Below are positions 6,767 through 12,906 of a DNA stretch of 14,692 nt, piece after piece (positions within the stretch are counted from its first letter, which is position 1; each line of letters opens with the position of its first letter). This DNA is from an uncultured Lachnospiraceae bacterium. Its GTDB lineage: Bacteria; Bacillota_A; Clostridia; Lachnospirales; Lachnospiraceae. The notes beneath the pieces are model-generated. The model ran no database searches. It had not been told where the DNA came from and saw nothing but the letters and a program-made list of their open reading frames with translations. The translations under genes were made by a program, and so were the position numbers. The DNA lies in assembly GCA_902796775.1 (NCBI GenBank), contig CADBQK010000349.1:1-14692 (forward strand), given 5' to 3'.

Positions 6767-7108
6767 TCATTTCGGATCCAGATATTTACGCTGTGCTTTC
6801 AAAAGAAAGACAGCATAGATCATATACAACACCAGGTAGATTCCGTATATCAAATTCCCGATTTTATTTGATCCGCCATGTCCCACGTACAGAGAGTGGA
6901 TGAATGCCGTGGCCAGGGTAATAAATCCAATCGCTACATTCTTTTTATACATGTAGCTGATAAAACCCGGAACATCTTTAGCGATAGAGAGATCATATTT
7001 TTTCCCAACAATGAAACGGTTGATCCTGCCGTTGATCTTCATAGAGTTGGTCGCCAGCAGGAAATAGATTCCAATGACAAGGATGATAATGTCCAGCATG
7101 TTATTCAT
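6767..7108 (-). CDS. small three-helix membrane protein of unknown function
   Basis: The 113-residue protein has three hydrophobic segments, at about residues 5-22, 57-74 and 84-104. The first loop is basic (KINGRINRFIVGKKYDLS), and a C-terminal tail ends in QRKYLDPK. I do not recognise a family. The ribosome site is GGGAGGG, about 9 bases before the ATG. Only 33 bases separate it from the acyl-CoA dehydrogenase stop codon, so the two are almost certainly co-transcribed, and a terminator follows. A role in anchoring, transport or electron transfer for the dehydrogenase is possible, but nothing in the sequence shows it. Confidence 0.75.
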   Translation of the reverse strand: MNNMLDIIILVIGIYFLLATNSMKINGRINRFIVGKKYDLSIAKDVPGFISYMYKKNVAIGFITLATAFIHSLYVGHGGSNKIGNLIYGIYLVLYMIYAVFLLKAQRKYLDPK

Positions 7109-7141
7109 ATACGGAACCCTCCCTGATGCATATAGACAATC

Positions 7142-8281
7142 TTACCTGAAGATACCTCCGGAGATGATGAGCTTCTGGATCTCGTTTGTACCTTCATAGA
7201 TCTGGGTGATCTTTGCATCGCGCATCATACGCTCAACATGATACTCTTTCATGTAACCATTGCCGCCCATCATGGTAACTGCCTGTGTGGTCACTTCCAT
7301 AGCAACATCTGTACAGAACAGCTTAGCCATAGCTGCTTCGGTGGTGTAACGGCCGGTGTCATGAGCTGCAGCTGCATTGTAGAGCATCAGCTCTGCAGCC
7401 TGGATCTTGGTCTTAAGCTCAGCCATGGTGAATGCCAGATACTGGTTCTTGCAGATCGGCTTGCCAAACTGCTCACGCTGCTTCATATAAGCAACAGCTG
7501 CATCGAAAGCGCCCTTTGCAATACCAAGGCCCTGAGCAGCAACGCCGATACGGCCGCCGTCCAGTGCGGACATAGCAAGCTTGAAGCCTTCGCCCGGCTT
7601 AGCGATCATGTTCTCAGCGGGAACACGGACGTTCTCAAGATTCAGCTCGGAAACCTGAGCCTGACGGATACCCATCTTATTCTCAACCTTGCCTACTGTA
7701 AAGCCAGGGGTGCCTTTTTCTACTACGAAAGCAGCCATACCCTTGGTGCCAAGAGCAGGATCAGTCAGAGCGAAGATAACAGTGTAATCAGCAACAGGAC
7801 CATTGGTGTTGAAGCACTTAGCACCATTGATTACCCACTCGTCACCATCCTGAACAGCAACTGTCTTGCAGCCGGCAGCATCAGAACCAGCACCATGCTC
7901 GGTCAGACCAAAGGAACCGATCTTCTCGCCGTAGGTGATGGGCTCAAGGAACTTTTTCTTAACTTCAACAGGTGCAGAAGAGTTCATGATAGAACCGCCA
8001 TACAGGGAAGTGTCAACGGAGAACATGATACCGAAAGCACCATCAACCTTGGATACTTCCTGGACTGCCAGGATGTAGCTGAGGTAGCTGCCGCCCAGGC
8101 CGCCGACTTCCTTCGGATAAGGCATACCATAGATACCGGTCTTGCCAAGCTTCTTAAAAAGCTCTGCGGGGAACTCGCCCTTTTCGTCTCTCTCAAGGAT
8201 AGTAGGAGCCAGATCGTTCTGTGCGAACTCACGTACCATTTCCTGAACTTTTACCTGCTCTTCTGTTAATTTGAAATCCAT
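7142..8281 (-). CDS. short-chain acyl-CoA dehydrogenase (butyryl-CoA type)
   Basis: The 379-residue product is a full-length member of the acyl-CoA dehydrogenase family. These are FAD enzymes that interconvert acyl-CoA and trans-2-enoyl-CoA, running as reductases in butyrate formers. The order is an N-terminal helical domain, a central beta domain with the FAD/substrate motif FGLTEHGAGSDAAG at about 124-137, and a C-terminal domain with QREQFGKPI at 268-276. The catalytic Glu is E363 in IYEGTNEIQ. The usual Pro of TEPGAGSD is His here. GAAAGGG precedes the ATG by about 9 bases. A small membrane protein gene follows closely. No etfAB genes are in the window, so the electron donor must be encoded elsewhere. 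Butyryl-CoA is the likely substrate, but related branched or C4-C6 substrates cannot be excluded. Confidence 0.93.
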   Translation of the reverse strand: MDFKLTEEQVKVQEMVREFAQNDLAPTILERDEKGEFPAELFKKLGKTGIYGMPYPKEVGGLGGSYLSYILAVQEVSKVDGAFGIMFSVDTSLYGGSIMNSSAPVEVKKKFLEPITYGEKIGSFGLTEHGAGSDAAGCKTVAVQDGDEWVINGAKCFNTNGPVADYTVIFALTDPALGTKGMAAFVVEKGTPGFTVGKVENKMGIRQAQVSELNLENVRVPAENMIAKPGEGFKLAMSALDGGRIGVAAQGLGIAKGAFDAAVAYMKQREQFGKPICKNQYLAFTMAELKTKIQAAELMLYNAAAAHDTGRYTTEAAMAKLFCTDVAMEVTTQAVTMMGGNGYMKEYHVERMMRDAKITQIYEGTNEIQKLIISGGIFR

Positions 8282-8379
8282 TCTTCAATACCCTTTCTTA
8301 ATCTTATAATAAATGCTGTTTTATGTCTACCCGGTATCACCTGAATGTTATTAAGATCGGCATCCGGGCAAAAAAACAG

Positions 8380-8408
8380 TAGACGGTGTTAAAAACTATA
8401 TGTATAAT
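8380..8408 (+). promoter_or_regulatory. candidate plus-strand promoter
   Basis: TAGACG at 8380-8385, a 17-base spacer and a perfect TATAAT at 8403-8408 face the structured gap, not a protein gene. The -35 box is imperfect, and AT-rich sequence can give such matches by chance. Confidence 0.4.
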
Positions 8409-8414
8409 GAAATA

Positions 8415-8562
8415 GTATTATAAATACATTGCCTTACGGCATTGTATGCGGCAGCGGCCGGTGTCCCGCTCACACTTTCAGGCACCGCCCGCTGCAAGCC
8501 CTATTCTTATAACTCCGGATCAACGTATATATCGTTTCAGATGATCCGGAATTTCTTTTTTT
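8415..8562 (+). ncRNA. candidate structured small RNA
   Basis: A transcript from the promoter at 8380-8408 would run about 148 bases through three hairpins and end at a T-run. Hairpin 1 (8424-8447) pairs 9 of 10 positions around TTAC. Hairpin 2 (8451-8463 with 8483-8495) pairs 12 of 13 GC-rich positions. Hairpin 3 (8514-8522 with 8542-8550) is a perfect 9-bp stem. No known RNA family is recognised. Alternatively, the hairpins act in the 3' end of the CoA-transferase transcript on the minus strand. Confidence 0.35.
8514..8562 (+). terminator. plus-strand intrinsic terminator
   Basis: TCCGGATCA at 8514-8522 pairs perfectly with TGATCCGGA at 8542-8550, and ATTTC plus seven T follows. The T-run is on the plus strand only, although all neighbouring protein genes read on the minus strand. 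Confidence 0.5.
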
Positions 8563-8617
8563 ATGCAGGCAGATTTATCTCTTCTGCCAAATTACCCCCT
8601 GGTCTTTGCCAATCAGT

Positions 8618-10174
8618 TTACTGGCCAAGGCCCATAAGCTCGTCTTTAAAGATCCTCTCATCCATAAGCTTCGGTCCGCCCTCCGGAATGATCGGTGCAA
8701 AATCCATCAGGTCAAGAACCTGTGTCTGCACATCGATACCGGGAGCTACTTCAGTCAGATGAACGCCGTCAGCTTTCAGCTCGAAAACTGCACGCTCAGT
8801 GATATACATAACCGGCTGGCCGGTCTTCACTGCATATTCACCGGAGAAAGTGATCTGCTCGACTGTGTCGATCAGTTTCTTCTGCTTGCCTTCCTGGTCG
8901 ATCACAAGCTTGCCGTCCTCTACATGGACCTTAAGTCCGCCTGCTGTGAAGGTACCAATGAAGAATACCTTCTTTGCATTCTGGGTGATATTAATGAAAC
9001 CGCCGCAGCCTGCAAGACGAGGACCGAATTTGGAAACATTGATGTTGCCCTTCTTGTCGCACTCAGCCAGGCCGAGGAATGCGAGGTCAACACCGCCGCC
9101 ATCATAAAAGTCAAACTGATAAGGCTGGTCAAGAATGGCCTCGACGTTGATGGATCCGCCAAACTTGTTGCCGCCCTGAGGAACACCGCCGACAGGACCT
9201 GCCTCAACGGTCAGAGTCATATAATCGCCGATTCCCTCTTCATTTGCAACCATGGAAACGAACTCAGGAGCACCGATACCAAGGTTGACGACTTTGTCAG
9301 CCTCAAGCTCCATAGCAGCACGCCTGCCCATGATCTTCTTAGCACTCATCTTCGGATAATCCAGAGCACCCAGAGGGATGCGGATATCGCCTGTCATAGC
9401 CGGATCGAAACCGGATGTGCCCTGGCACTGATCCTGATCTTCCGGATGCTCAGCTACAACGATTGCGTCTACATAGATACCGGGAACTTTGACAAGCCTG
9501 GGATCTACAGACTGGACTACCTTTTCAACCTGGACAACGACCTTGCCGCCGCAGTTCTTTGCTGCCTGGGCAATTGCAGTTGCCTCGTTGGTGCAGCACT
9601 CACGCTCAAGGGTAACATTGCCGCGCTCATCTGCGAAAGTACCGCGGATAAAAGCGATGTCAATGTTCATAGCCTTGTAGAGAAGCTTCTCCTGACCGCA
9701 GATGTTTACAACCTCAACCAGGTCTTCTTTTGTAACAGAATTGAGCTTGCCGCCCTCTACTCTGGGATCTGCAAAAGTATTCATACCAACATGGGTGATG
9801 GTGCCGAGCTTGTGGCCGGCAATATCACGGAAGAGCTGGGACAGAGTTCCCTGAGGGAAGTTGTAAGCTTCCAGTTTGTTGTCAAAGATCAGCTTGCCAA
9901 GCTCGGGAACCATGTTGTAATGGCCGCCGACAACACGCTTGAGAAGGCCTTCATGAGCAAAATGGTCAGCACCGCTGCCGTCCCTGTTGCCCTGTGCTGC
10001 TGCATAGAACAGAGTCAGATTGCAGGGATGACCGGTCTCCAGAAAGCTCTTCTCGATTGCCTTATTGATAGACTCAGGCATCTCGCATGCTACGAAACCA
10101 GTCGTAACAAAGGTATCGCCATCTTTCACCATAGCAGCTGCTTCAGCTGCGCTGATAATCTTCTTAATTGACAT
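8618..10174 (-). CDS. pct: acyl-CoA:carboxylate CoA-transferase (propionate CoA-transferase type)
   Basis: The 518-residue single-chain enzyme has fused alpha and beta CoA-transferase halves, the length of Clostridium propionicum Pct. It moves CoA between acetyl- or other acyl-CoA and short carboxylates through a glutamyl-CoA intermediate. The active-site Glu is E324 in LTVEAGPVGG, the same number as in C. propionicum Pct. The beta-half NLGIGAPE motif lies at 297-304, and the glycine-rich VPQGGNKFGGS follows. AAGGAG lies 11 bases before the ATG. In this cluster it could activate 4-hydroxybutyrate, crotonate or 3-hydroxybutyrate, or release butyrate. The substrate cannot be read from sequence. 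It differs from the shorter 4-hydroxybutyrate CoA-transferases (about 430-440 residues). Confidence 0.9.
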   Translation of the reverse strand: MSIKKIISAAEAAAMVKDGDTFVTTGFVACEMPESINKAIEKSFLETGHPCNLTLFYAAAQGNRDGSGADHFAHEGLLKRVVGGHYNMVPELGKLIFDNKLEAYNFPQGTLSQLFRDIAGHKLGTITHVGMNTFADPRVEGGKLNSVTKEDLVEVVNICGQEKLLYKAMNIDIAFIRGTFADERGNVTLERECCTNEATAIAQAAKNCGGKVVVQVEKVVQSVDPRLVKVPGIYVDAIVVAEHPEDQDQCQGTSGFDPAMTGDIRIPLGALDYPKMSAKKIMGRRAAMELEADKVVNLGIGAPEFVSMVANEEGIGDYMTLTVEAGPVGGVPQGGNKFGGSINVEAILDQPYQFDFYDGGGVDLAFLGLAECDKKGNINVSKFGPRLAGCGGFINITQNAKKVFFIGTFTAGGLKVHVEDGKLVIDQEGKQKKLIDTVEQITFSGEYAVKTGQPVMYITERAVFELKADGVHLTEVAPGIDVQTQVLDLMDFAPIIPEGGPKLMDERIFKDELMGLGQ

Positions 10175-10246
10175 TTTTGATTTAACTCCTTAACGTTTTA
10201 ACGATTTGCAAGTTTGCCTTGCTGCTTCACTGCCGTTAAAAGGTGC

Positions 10247-10273
10247 GCCAGGACCCGCAGCTGCGGGCCTGGC
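10247..10273 (-). terminator. strong GC hairpin between crotonase and CoA-transferase genes
   Basis: GCCAGGACCCGCAG at 10247-10260 pairs with CTGCGGGCCTGGC at 10261-10273, with one bulged base. On the minus strand it is followed by CGCACCTTTTAA, a short T-tract only. It is probably a partial terminator or a processing/stability hairpin inside an operon rather than a full stop. Confidence 0.5.
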
Positions 10274-10292
10274 ATGAAAGGCATTCTTGAAA

Positions 10293-11078
10293 TTATTTGC
10301 CGATGAAATTCTTCTCCTTCCTCTTGGTCAGGAATGCAGTCATACCTTCCATCTTGTCAGCGGTAGCGAAGGTAAGACCAAACAGGTTAGCCTCAAGCTT
10401 CAGACCGGAGTCAAGGTCGGTGTCAAGACCAATGTTGATGCACTGCTTAGCAAGAGAAACTGCGAACGGAGCGTTCTTCATGATTCTGCCAGCCATAGCT
10501 TTGCAGTAGTCAATCAGCTCAGCAGCAGGTACTACATGATTTACAAGACCGATTCTGAAAGCTTCCTGTGCATCGATCATATCGCAGGTGAAGATAAGCT
10601 CTTTAGCCCTCTTCTTGCCAACCAGACGGGGAAGTCTCTGGGTGCCGCCGAAACCGGGGATGATGCCCAGGCCGCACTCAGGCTGTGCAAACTTAGCATT
10701 CTCGGAAGCTACAGTAATATCGCAGGACATGGAAATCTCGCAGCCGCCGCCAAGTGCGAAGCCGTTTACAGCAGCGATGGTCGGTTTTTCCATATCTTCA
10801 AGGCGCTTGAAAGCTTCCCTTGCAAGGAGACCCATTGTACGGCCTTCCGGAGCAGTGCCGTTGACCATCTCGGAGATATCAGCGCCGGCAACAAAGCTCT
10901 TCTCACCGGAACCGGTAAGGATCATAACCTTAACCTCGGGATCTGCTTCTACTTCCTGGAAAGCAGCATTCAGCTCAGCCAGAGTCTCGCTGTTCAGAGC
11001 GTTCAGTGACTTCGGACGATTAATAGTTACAACTGCAATGCCGTCAGCTTTCTCAACAAGTAAGTTATTGTATGCCAT
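10293..11078 (-). CDS. crt: enoyl-CoA hydratase / 3-hydroxybutyryl-CoA dehydratase (crotonase)
   Basis: The 261-residue crotonase-fold enzyme adds or removes water across short 2-enoyl-CoA, normally crotonyl-CoA to 3-hydroxybutyryl-CoA. The two catalytic glutamates are present, E114 in NGFALGGGCE and E134 in AQPECGLGIIPGFGGTQ. The oxyanion-hole segments AGADISE (65-70) and ALGGG are also present. The length is standard. The ribosome site AAGGAGG lies 8 bases before the ATG and is among the best in the window, predicting high expression. It is 125 bases downstream of the permease gene and 118 upstream of the CoA-transferase gene, probably in one transcription unit. Together with 4-hydroxybutyryl-CoA dehydratase it links 4-hydroxy and 3-hydroxy C4 acids through crotonyl-CoA. 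Confidence 0.92.
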   Translation of the reverse strand: MAYNNLLVEKADGIAVVTINRPKSLNALNSETLAELNAAFQEVEADPEVKVMILTGSGEKSFVAGADISEMVNGTAPEGRTMGLLAREAFKRLEDMEKPTIAAVNGFALGGGCEISMSCDITVASENAKFAQPECGLGIIPGFGGTQRLPRLVGKKRAKELIFTCDMIDAQEAFRIGLVNHVVPAAELIDYCKAMAGRIMKNAPFAVSLAKQCINIGLDTDLDSGLKLEANLFGLTFATADKMEGMTAFLTKRKEKNFIGK

Positions 11079-11203
11079 AATAATGACCTCCTTAAAAAAA
11101 TAGATGAGATATATAGTAATGTTTAATAGTTCTCGTGTTCAGTTTCATCTGATAGTAAGCGCATAAAACCGGATCCGTTCTGCAAGTTTCTCAGCTGTTT
11201 ACA

Positions 11204-12532
11204 TTACATCCCCATACCGCAAAGGATAATGAAGATGATACATGTCAGGAACGGAATCGCAATCTGCGTCATAAAGATGTCGAAATATGCTTCCTTGTGG
11301 GTCATCTTGCAGATGCCAAGCAGGGTGATCTGTGCGCCCTGATGAGGCAGAGTATCCAGAGTACCGGCTGCGATTGCAGCAATACGGTGAACCTGCTCAA
11401 GGGAAGCACCCAGTTCAATATAGGTATCAGTCAGAGCGGAGAATGCAACGCCCATACCGCCGGAAGCAGATCCGCATGCACCGGCACAGATGGCAACGGT
11501 AATCATAACGAATACCAGCGGGCTCATGCTCATACCCTTAAGAGCTGCAACCAGATCCTGGAATCCGATCGTATTCTTAACAACGCCGCCGAAACCTACA
11601 ACGATAGCAGTATTCAGAATGGATACACCAGAGTCTGCAGCACCCTTATTGAAGACCTTCAGCCAGGCTTTAATACCGCCGGGCACATACTTGAACATCA
11701 GGATGGCTGCCAGCATAACGCCTGCGAAAACAGAAGTCTCAACCGGAACTTTGAAAGCATTGAAAAGTACCAGAATAACGATGATCGGAGTCAGAGCGAT
11801 TGCCCAATGAGGAAGATCTTTATCGTTATCGATCTTCATCTCGGACTCATCCAGCTGGAAGGTCAGAGTCTTATCAACAAAGCCGAAACCGCGTTTTGAA
11901 AAGCTTCTTGCACGCCACTCAAGCCAGATGAAGATAATAATAAACTCAATTGCGGATACGATCAGGGAAGGAAGGAAAGCTGCTGTGGAAGGCGTCCCCA
12001 GATTGGTCATTGCAATAACGTTCTGGATGGACGGAGAACCGGGAGCCGTCATGGAAACGGTCCAGCATCCTGCGGAAATTGCTGCAGGCATCAGCCTTCT
12101 GGTCAGGTTTGCTTCCTTGAAAAGATTCAGTGCGATCGGATAGATAACGAAGAATACTACGAAACCACTGACACCACCGTAGGTAAGGATACAGGTGATA
12201 ATAAAGATGATCGGTGCTACGAATTTGCCTTTGCAGAAGCCGGCAATCAGATGGGCGATGGATTCAGCCGCCCCAGTGAACTGATAGACCGCTCCGAAAA
12301 GGGCGCCTACGAAGAATACCAGGAAGTAACTAGTAACATACGCTGATGCTGCGGGCATAAACATCTCTTTCAATCCGGTCAGGATCGAAACAGAACCCAC
12401 ATCCACAAAGCTGCTCGTCACGATGACGAAGATGGAGACCAGCGGAGCCAAGATCAATGCGCTGAGCTGCAAAAACGCCAAAATGCCGAACAAGATGATG
12501 GCGATTAACAGTACAAGAATGCCAAAATTCAC
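11204..12532 (-). CDS. GntP-family permease, probably for a short organic acid
   Basis: The 442-residue protein has about 11-12 membrane segments and one charged cytoplasmic stretch near residues 205-240 (SFSKRGFGFVDKT, then DESEMKIDNDKD). The C-terminal GTLDTLPHQGAQITLLGI and THKEAYFD motifs are typical of the GntP proton-symporter family, which takes up gluconate and related hydroxy acids. Members beside CoA-transferase genes are often assigned to hydroxybutyrate or similar acids. The start is GTG at 12532 with AGGAGG 8 bases upstream. A good sigma-A-type promoter lies at 12643-12671. Palindromes at 12581-12607 and 12615-12632 lie between promoter and gene, so transcription is probably controlled at this point. 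It leads the crotonase and CoA-transferase genes. The substrate is inferred from context. Confidence 0.82.
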   Translation of the reverse strand: MNFGILVLLIAIILFGILAFLQLSALILAPLVSIFVIVTSSFVDVGSVSILTGLKEMFMPAASAYVTSYFLVFFVGALFGAVYQFTGAAESIAHLIAGFCKGKFVAPIIFIITCILTYGGVSGFVVFFVIYPIALNLFKEANLTRRLMPAAISAGCWTVSMTAPGSPSIQNVIAMTNLGTPSTAAFLPSLIVSAIEFIIIFIWLEWRARSFSKRGFGFVDKTLTFQLDESEMKIDNDKDLPHWAIALTPIIVILVLFNAFKVPVETSVFAGVMLAAILMFKYVPGGIKAWLKVFNKGAADSGVSILNTAIVVGFGGVVKNTIGFQDLVAALKGMSMSPLVFVMITVAICAGACGSASGGMGVAFSALTDTYIELGASLEQVHRIAAIAAGTLDTLPHQGAQITLLGICKMTHKEAYFDIFMTQIAIPFLTCIIFIILCGMGM

Positions 12533-12580
12533 CGAGTAATCCTCCTCTCTAAAAGGATATATGTGGAATTGTTACAATAG

Positions 12581-12607
12581 AACGAACAATTGATACAATT
12601 GTTCGTT
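12581..12607. promoter_or_regulatory. perfect 12-bp-arm palindrome, candidate operator of the permease operon
   Basis: AACGAACAATTG at 12581-12592 and CAATTGTTCGTT at 12596-12607 are exact reverse complements around ATA. The site lies about 30-55 bases after the predicted start of the permease transcript. A related core, AATTGTTACAAT at 12567-12578, repeats the inner AATTGATACAAT (12588-12599) 21 bases away, two helical turns. No T-run follows, so a protein-binding operator is more likely than a terminator. Confidence 0.6.
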
Positions 12608-12614
12608 TGGTTAA

Positions 12615-12632
12615 TAATTAGTGCGCTAACTA
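12615..12632. promoter_or_regulatory. 18-bp dyad, copy 2
   Basis: TAATTAGTGCGCTAACTA matches the site at 4913-4930 in 14 of 18 positions, including the whole GCTAACTA half. It lies just after the predicted start of the permease promoter and about 150 bases upstream of the predicted start of the plus-strand sigma-54 promoter. It may repress the former, activate the latter, or both. Confidence 0.5.
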
Positions 12633-12642
12633 TCTTGGTATA

Positions 12643-12671
12643 TTTATAACATGCTCTGCATAGCTTGACAA
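12643..12671 (-). promoter_or_regulatory. sigma-A-type promoter of the GntP-type permease operon
   Basis: The minus strand reads TTGTCA, 17 bases, TATAAA, matching the consensus in 5 of 6 positions at each box. The predicted start is near 12636, leaving about 100 bases of leader that contain two palindromes and the ribosome site. Confidence 0.7.
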
Positions 12672-12710
12672 TCTACATTTTTCATAAAAAACCACCTCTA
12701 TTTTTGTCTA

Positions 12711-12728
12711 TATTTCGCACGCTAATTA
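12711..12728. promoter_or_regulatory. 18-bp dyad, copy 3
   Basis: TATTTCGCACGCTAATTA shares the GC-N2-GC core and the TAA-TA right arm with the copies at 4913 and 12615. It is centred 96 bases from copy 2. The two copies bracket the permease promoter, which would allow DNA looping, and copy 3 ends 19 bases before the -24 box of the sigma-54 promoter at 12748. Confidence 0.45.
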
Positions 12729-12747
12729 TTCTCTGTTTTCTCTCTGT

Positions 12748-12763
12748 TGGCATGATATTTGCT
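12748..12763 (+). promoter_or_regulatory. plus-strand sigma-54 promoter, capped by the IS element
   Basis: TGGCATGATATTTGCT fits TGGCACG-N4-TTGCW with one mismatch (T for C in the -24 box) and exact GG-N10-GC spacing. The predicted start is about 12774, and the IS terminal repeat begins at 12776. A transcript would run straight into the IS end hairpin and T-run. The original target gene must lie beyond the IS, to the right. Confidence 0.65.
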
Positions 12764-12775
12764 CTGGACAAAAAG

Positions 12776-12791
12776 AGGGGCTGTGAAAAAA
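12776..12791 (+). repeat. left terminal inverted repeat of the IS
   Basis: AGGGGCTGTGAAAAAA is the exact reverse complement of 14553-14568. A further inverted partial copy (TTCACAGCCC, 12813-12822) lies just inside, so the left end folds on itself. Confidence 0.85.
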
Positions 12792-12835
12792 TGGGTTTAA
12801 AAAAACCCAGTCTTCACAGCCCTTCCTTTTTTTTT
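12777..12835. terminator. terminator hairpin formed by the IS left end
   Basis: GGGCTGTGAA (12778-12787) pairs with TTCACAGCCC (12813-12822), with an inner TGGGTTT/AAACCCA stem. On the plus strand a run of nine T follows at 12827-12835. On the minus strand CCCCTCTTTTTGT follows. It should stop transcription in both directions: the transposase message going out and the sigma-54 transcript coming in. Confidence 0.75.
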
Positions 12836-12906
12836 CTGATTTTACCATGGACTCCAGATAAAAGGGCATAATTCCCCCTACCCCATAATAATGATGCTTT
12901 CTCTTC

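Larger units (their letters stand above)
8282..8617. other. 336-base structured gap between dehydrogenase and CoA-transferase genes
   Basis: This gap holds no credible protein gene. It has a plus-strand -35/-10 pair at 8380-8408 and three successive stem-loops at 8424-8447, 8451-8495 and 8514-8550, the last followed by a T-run on the plus strand. The half next to the dehydrogenase start (8282-8379) has no convincing minus-strand promoter. The best pair, TAGACA and TAAGAT, would start transcription inside the ribosome site. Confidence 0.6.

Noticed and set aside
6576..6770. Minus-strand 64-codon frame between the activator and the small membrane protein genes
   Set aside because: It runs through a terminator, a promoter and half of the long palindrome, and has no ribosome site or recognisable protein features.
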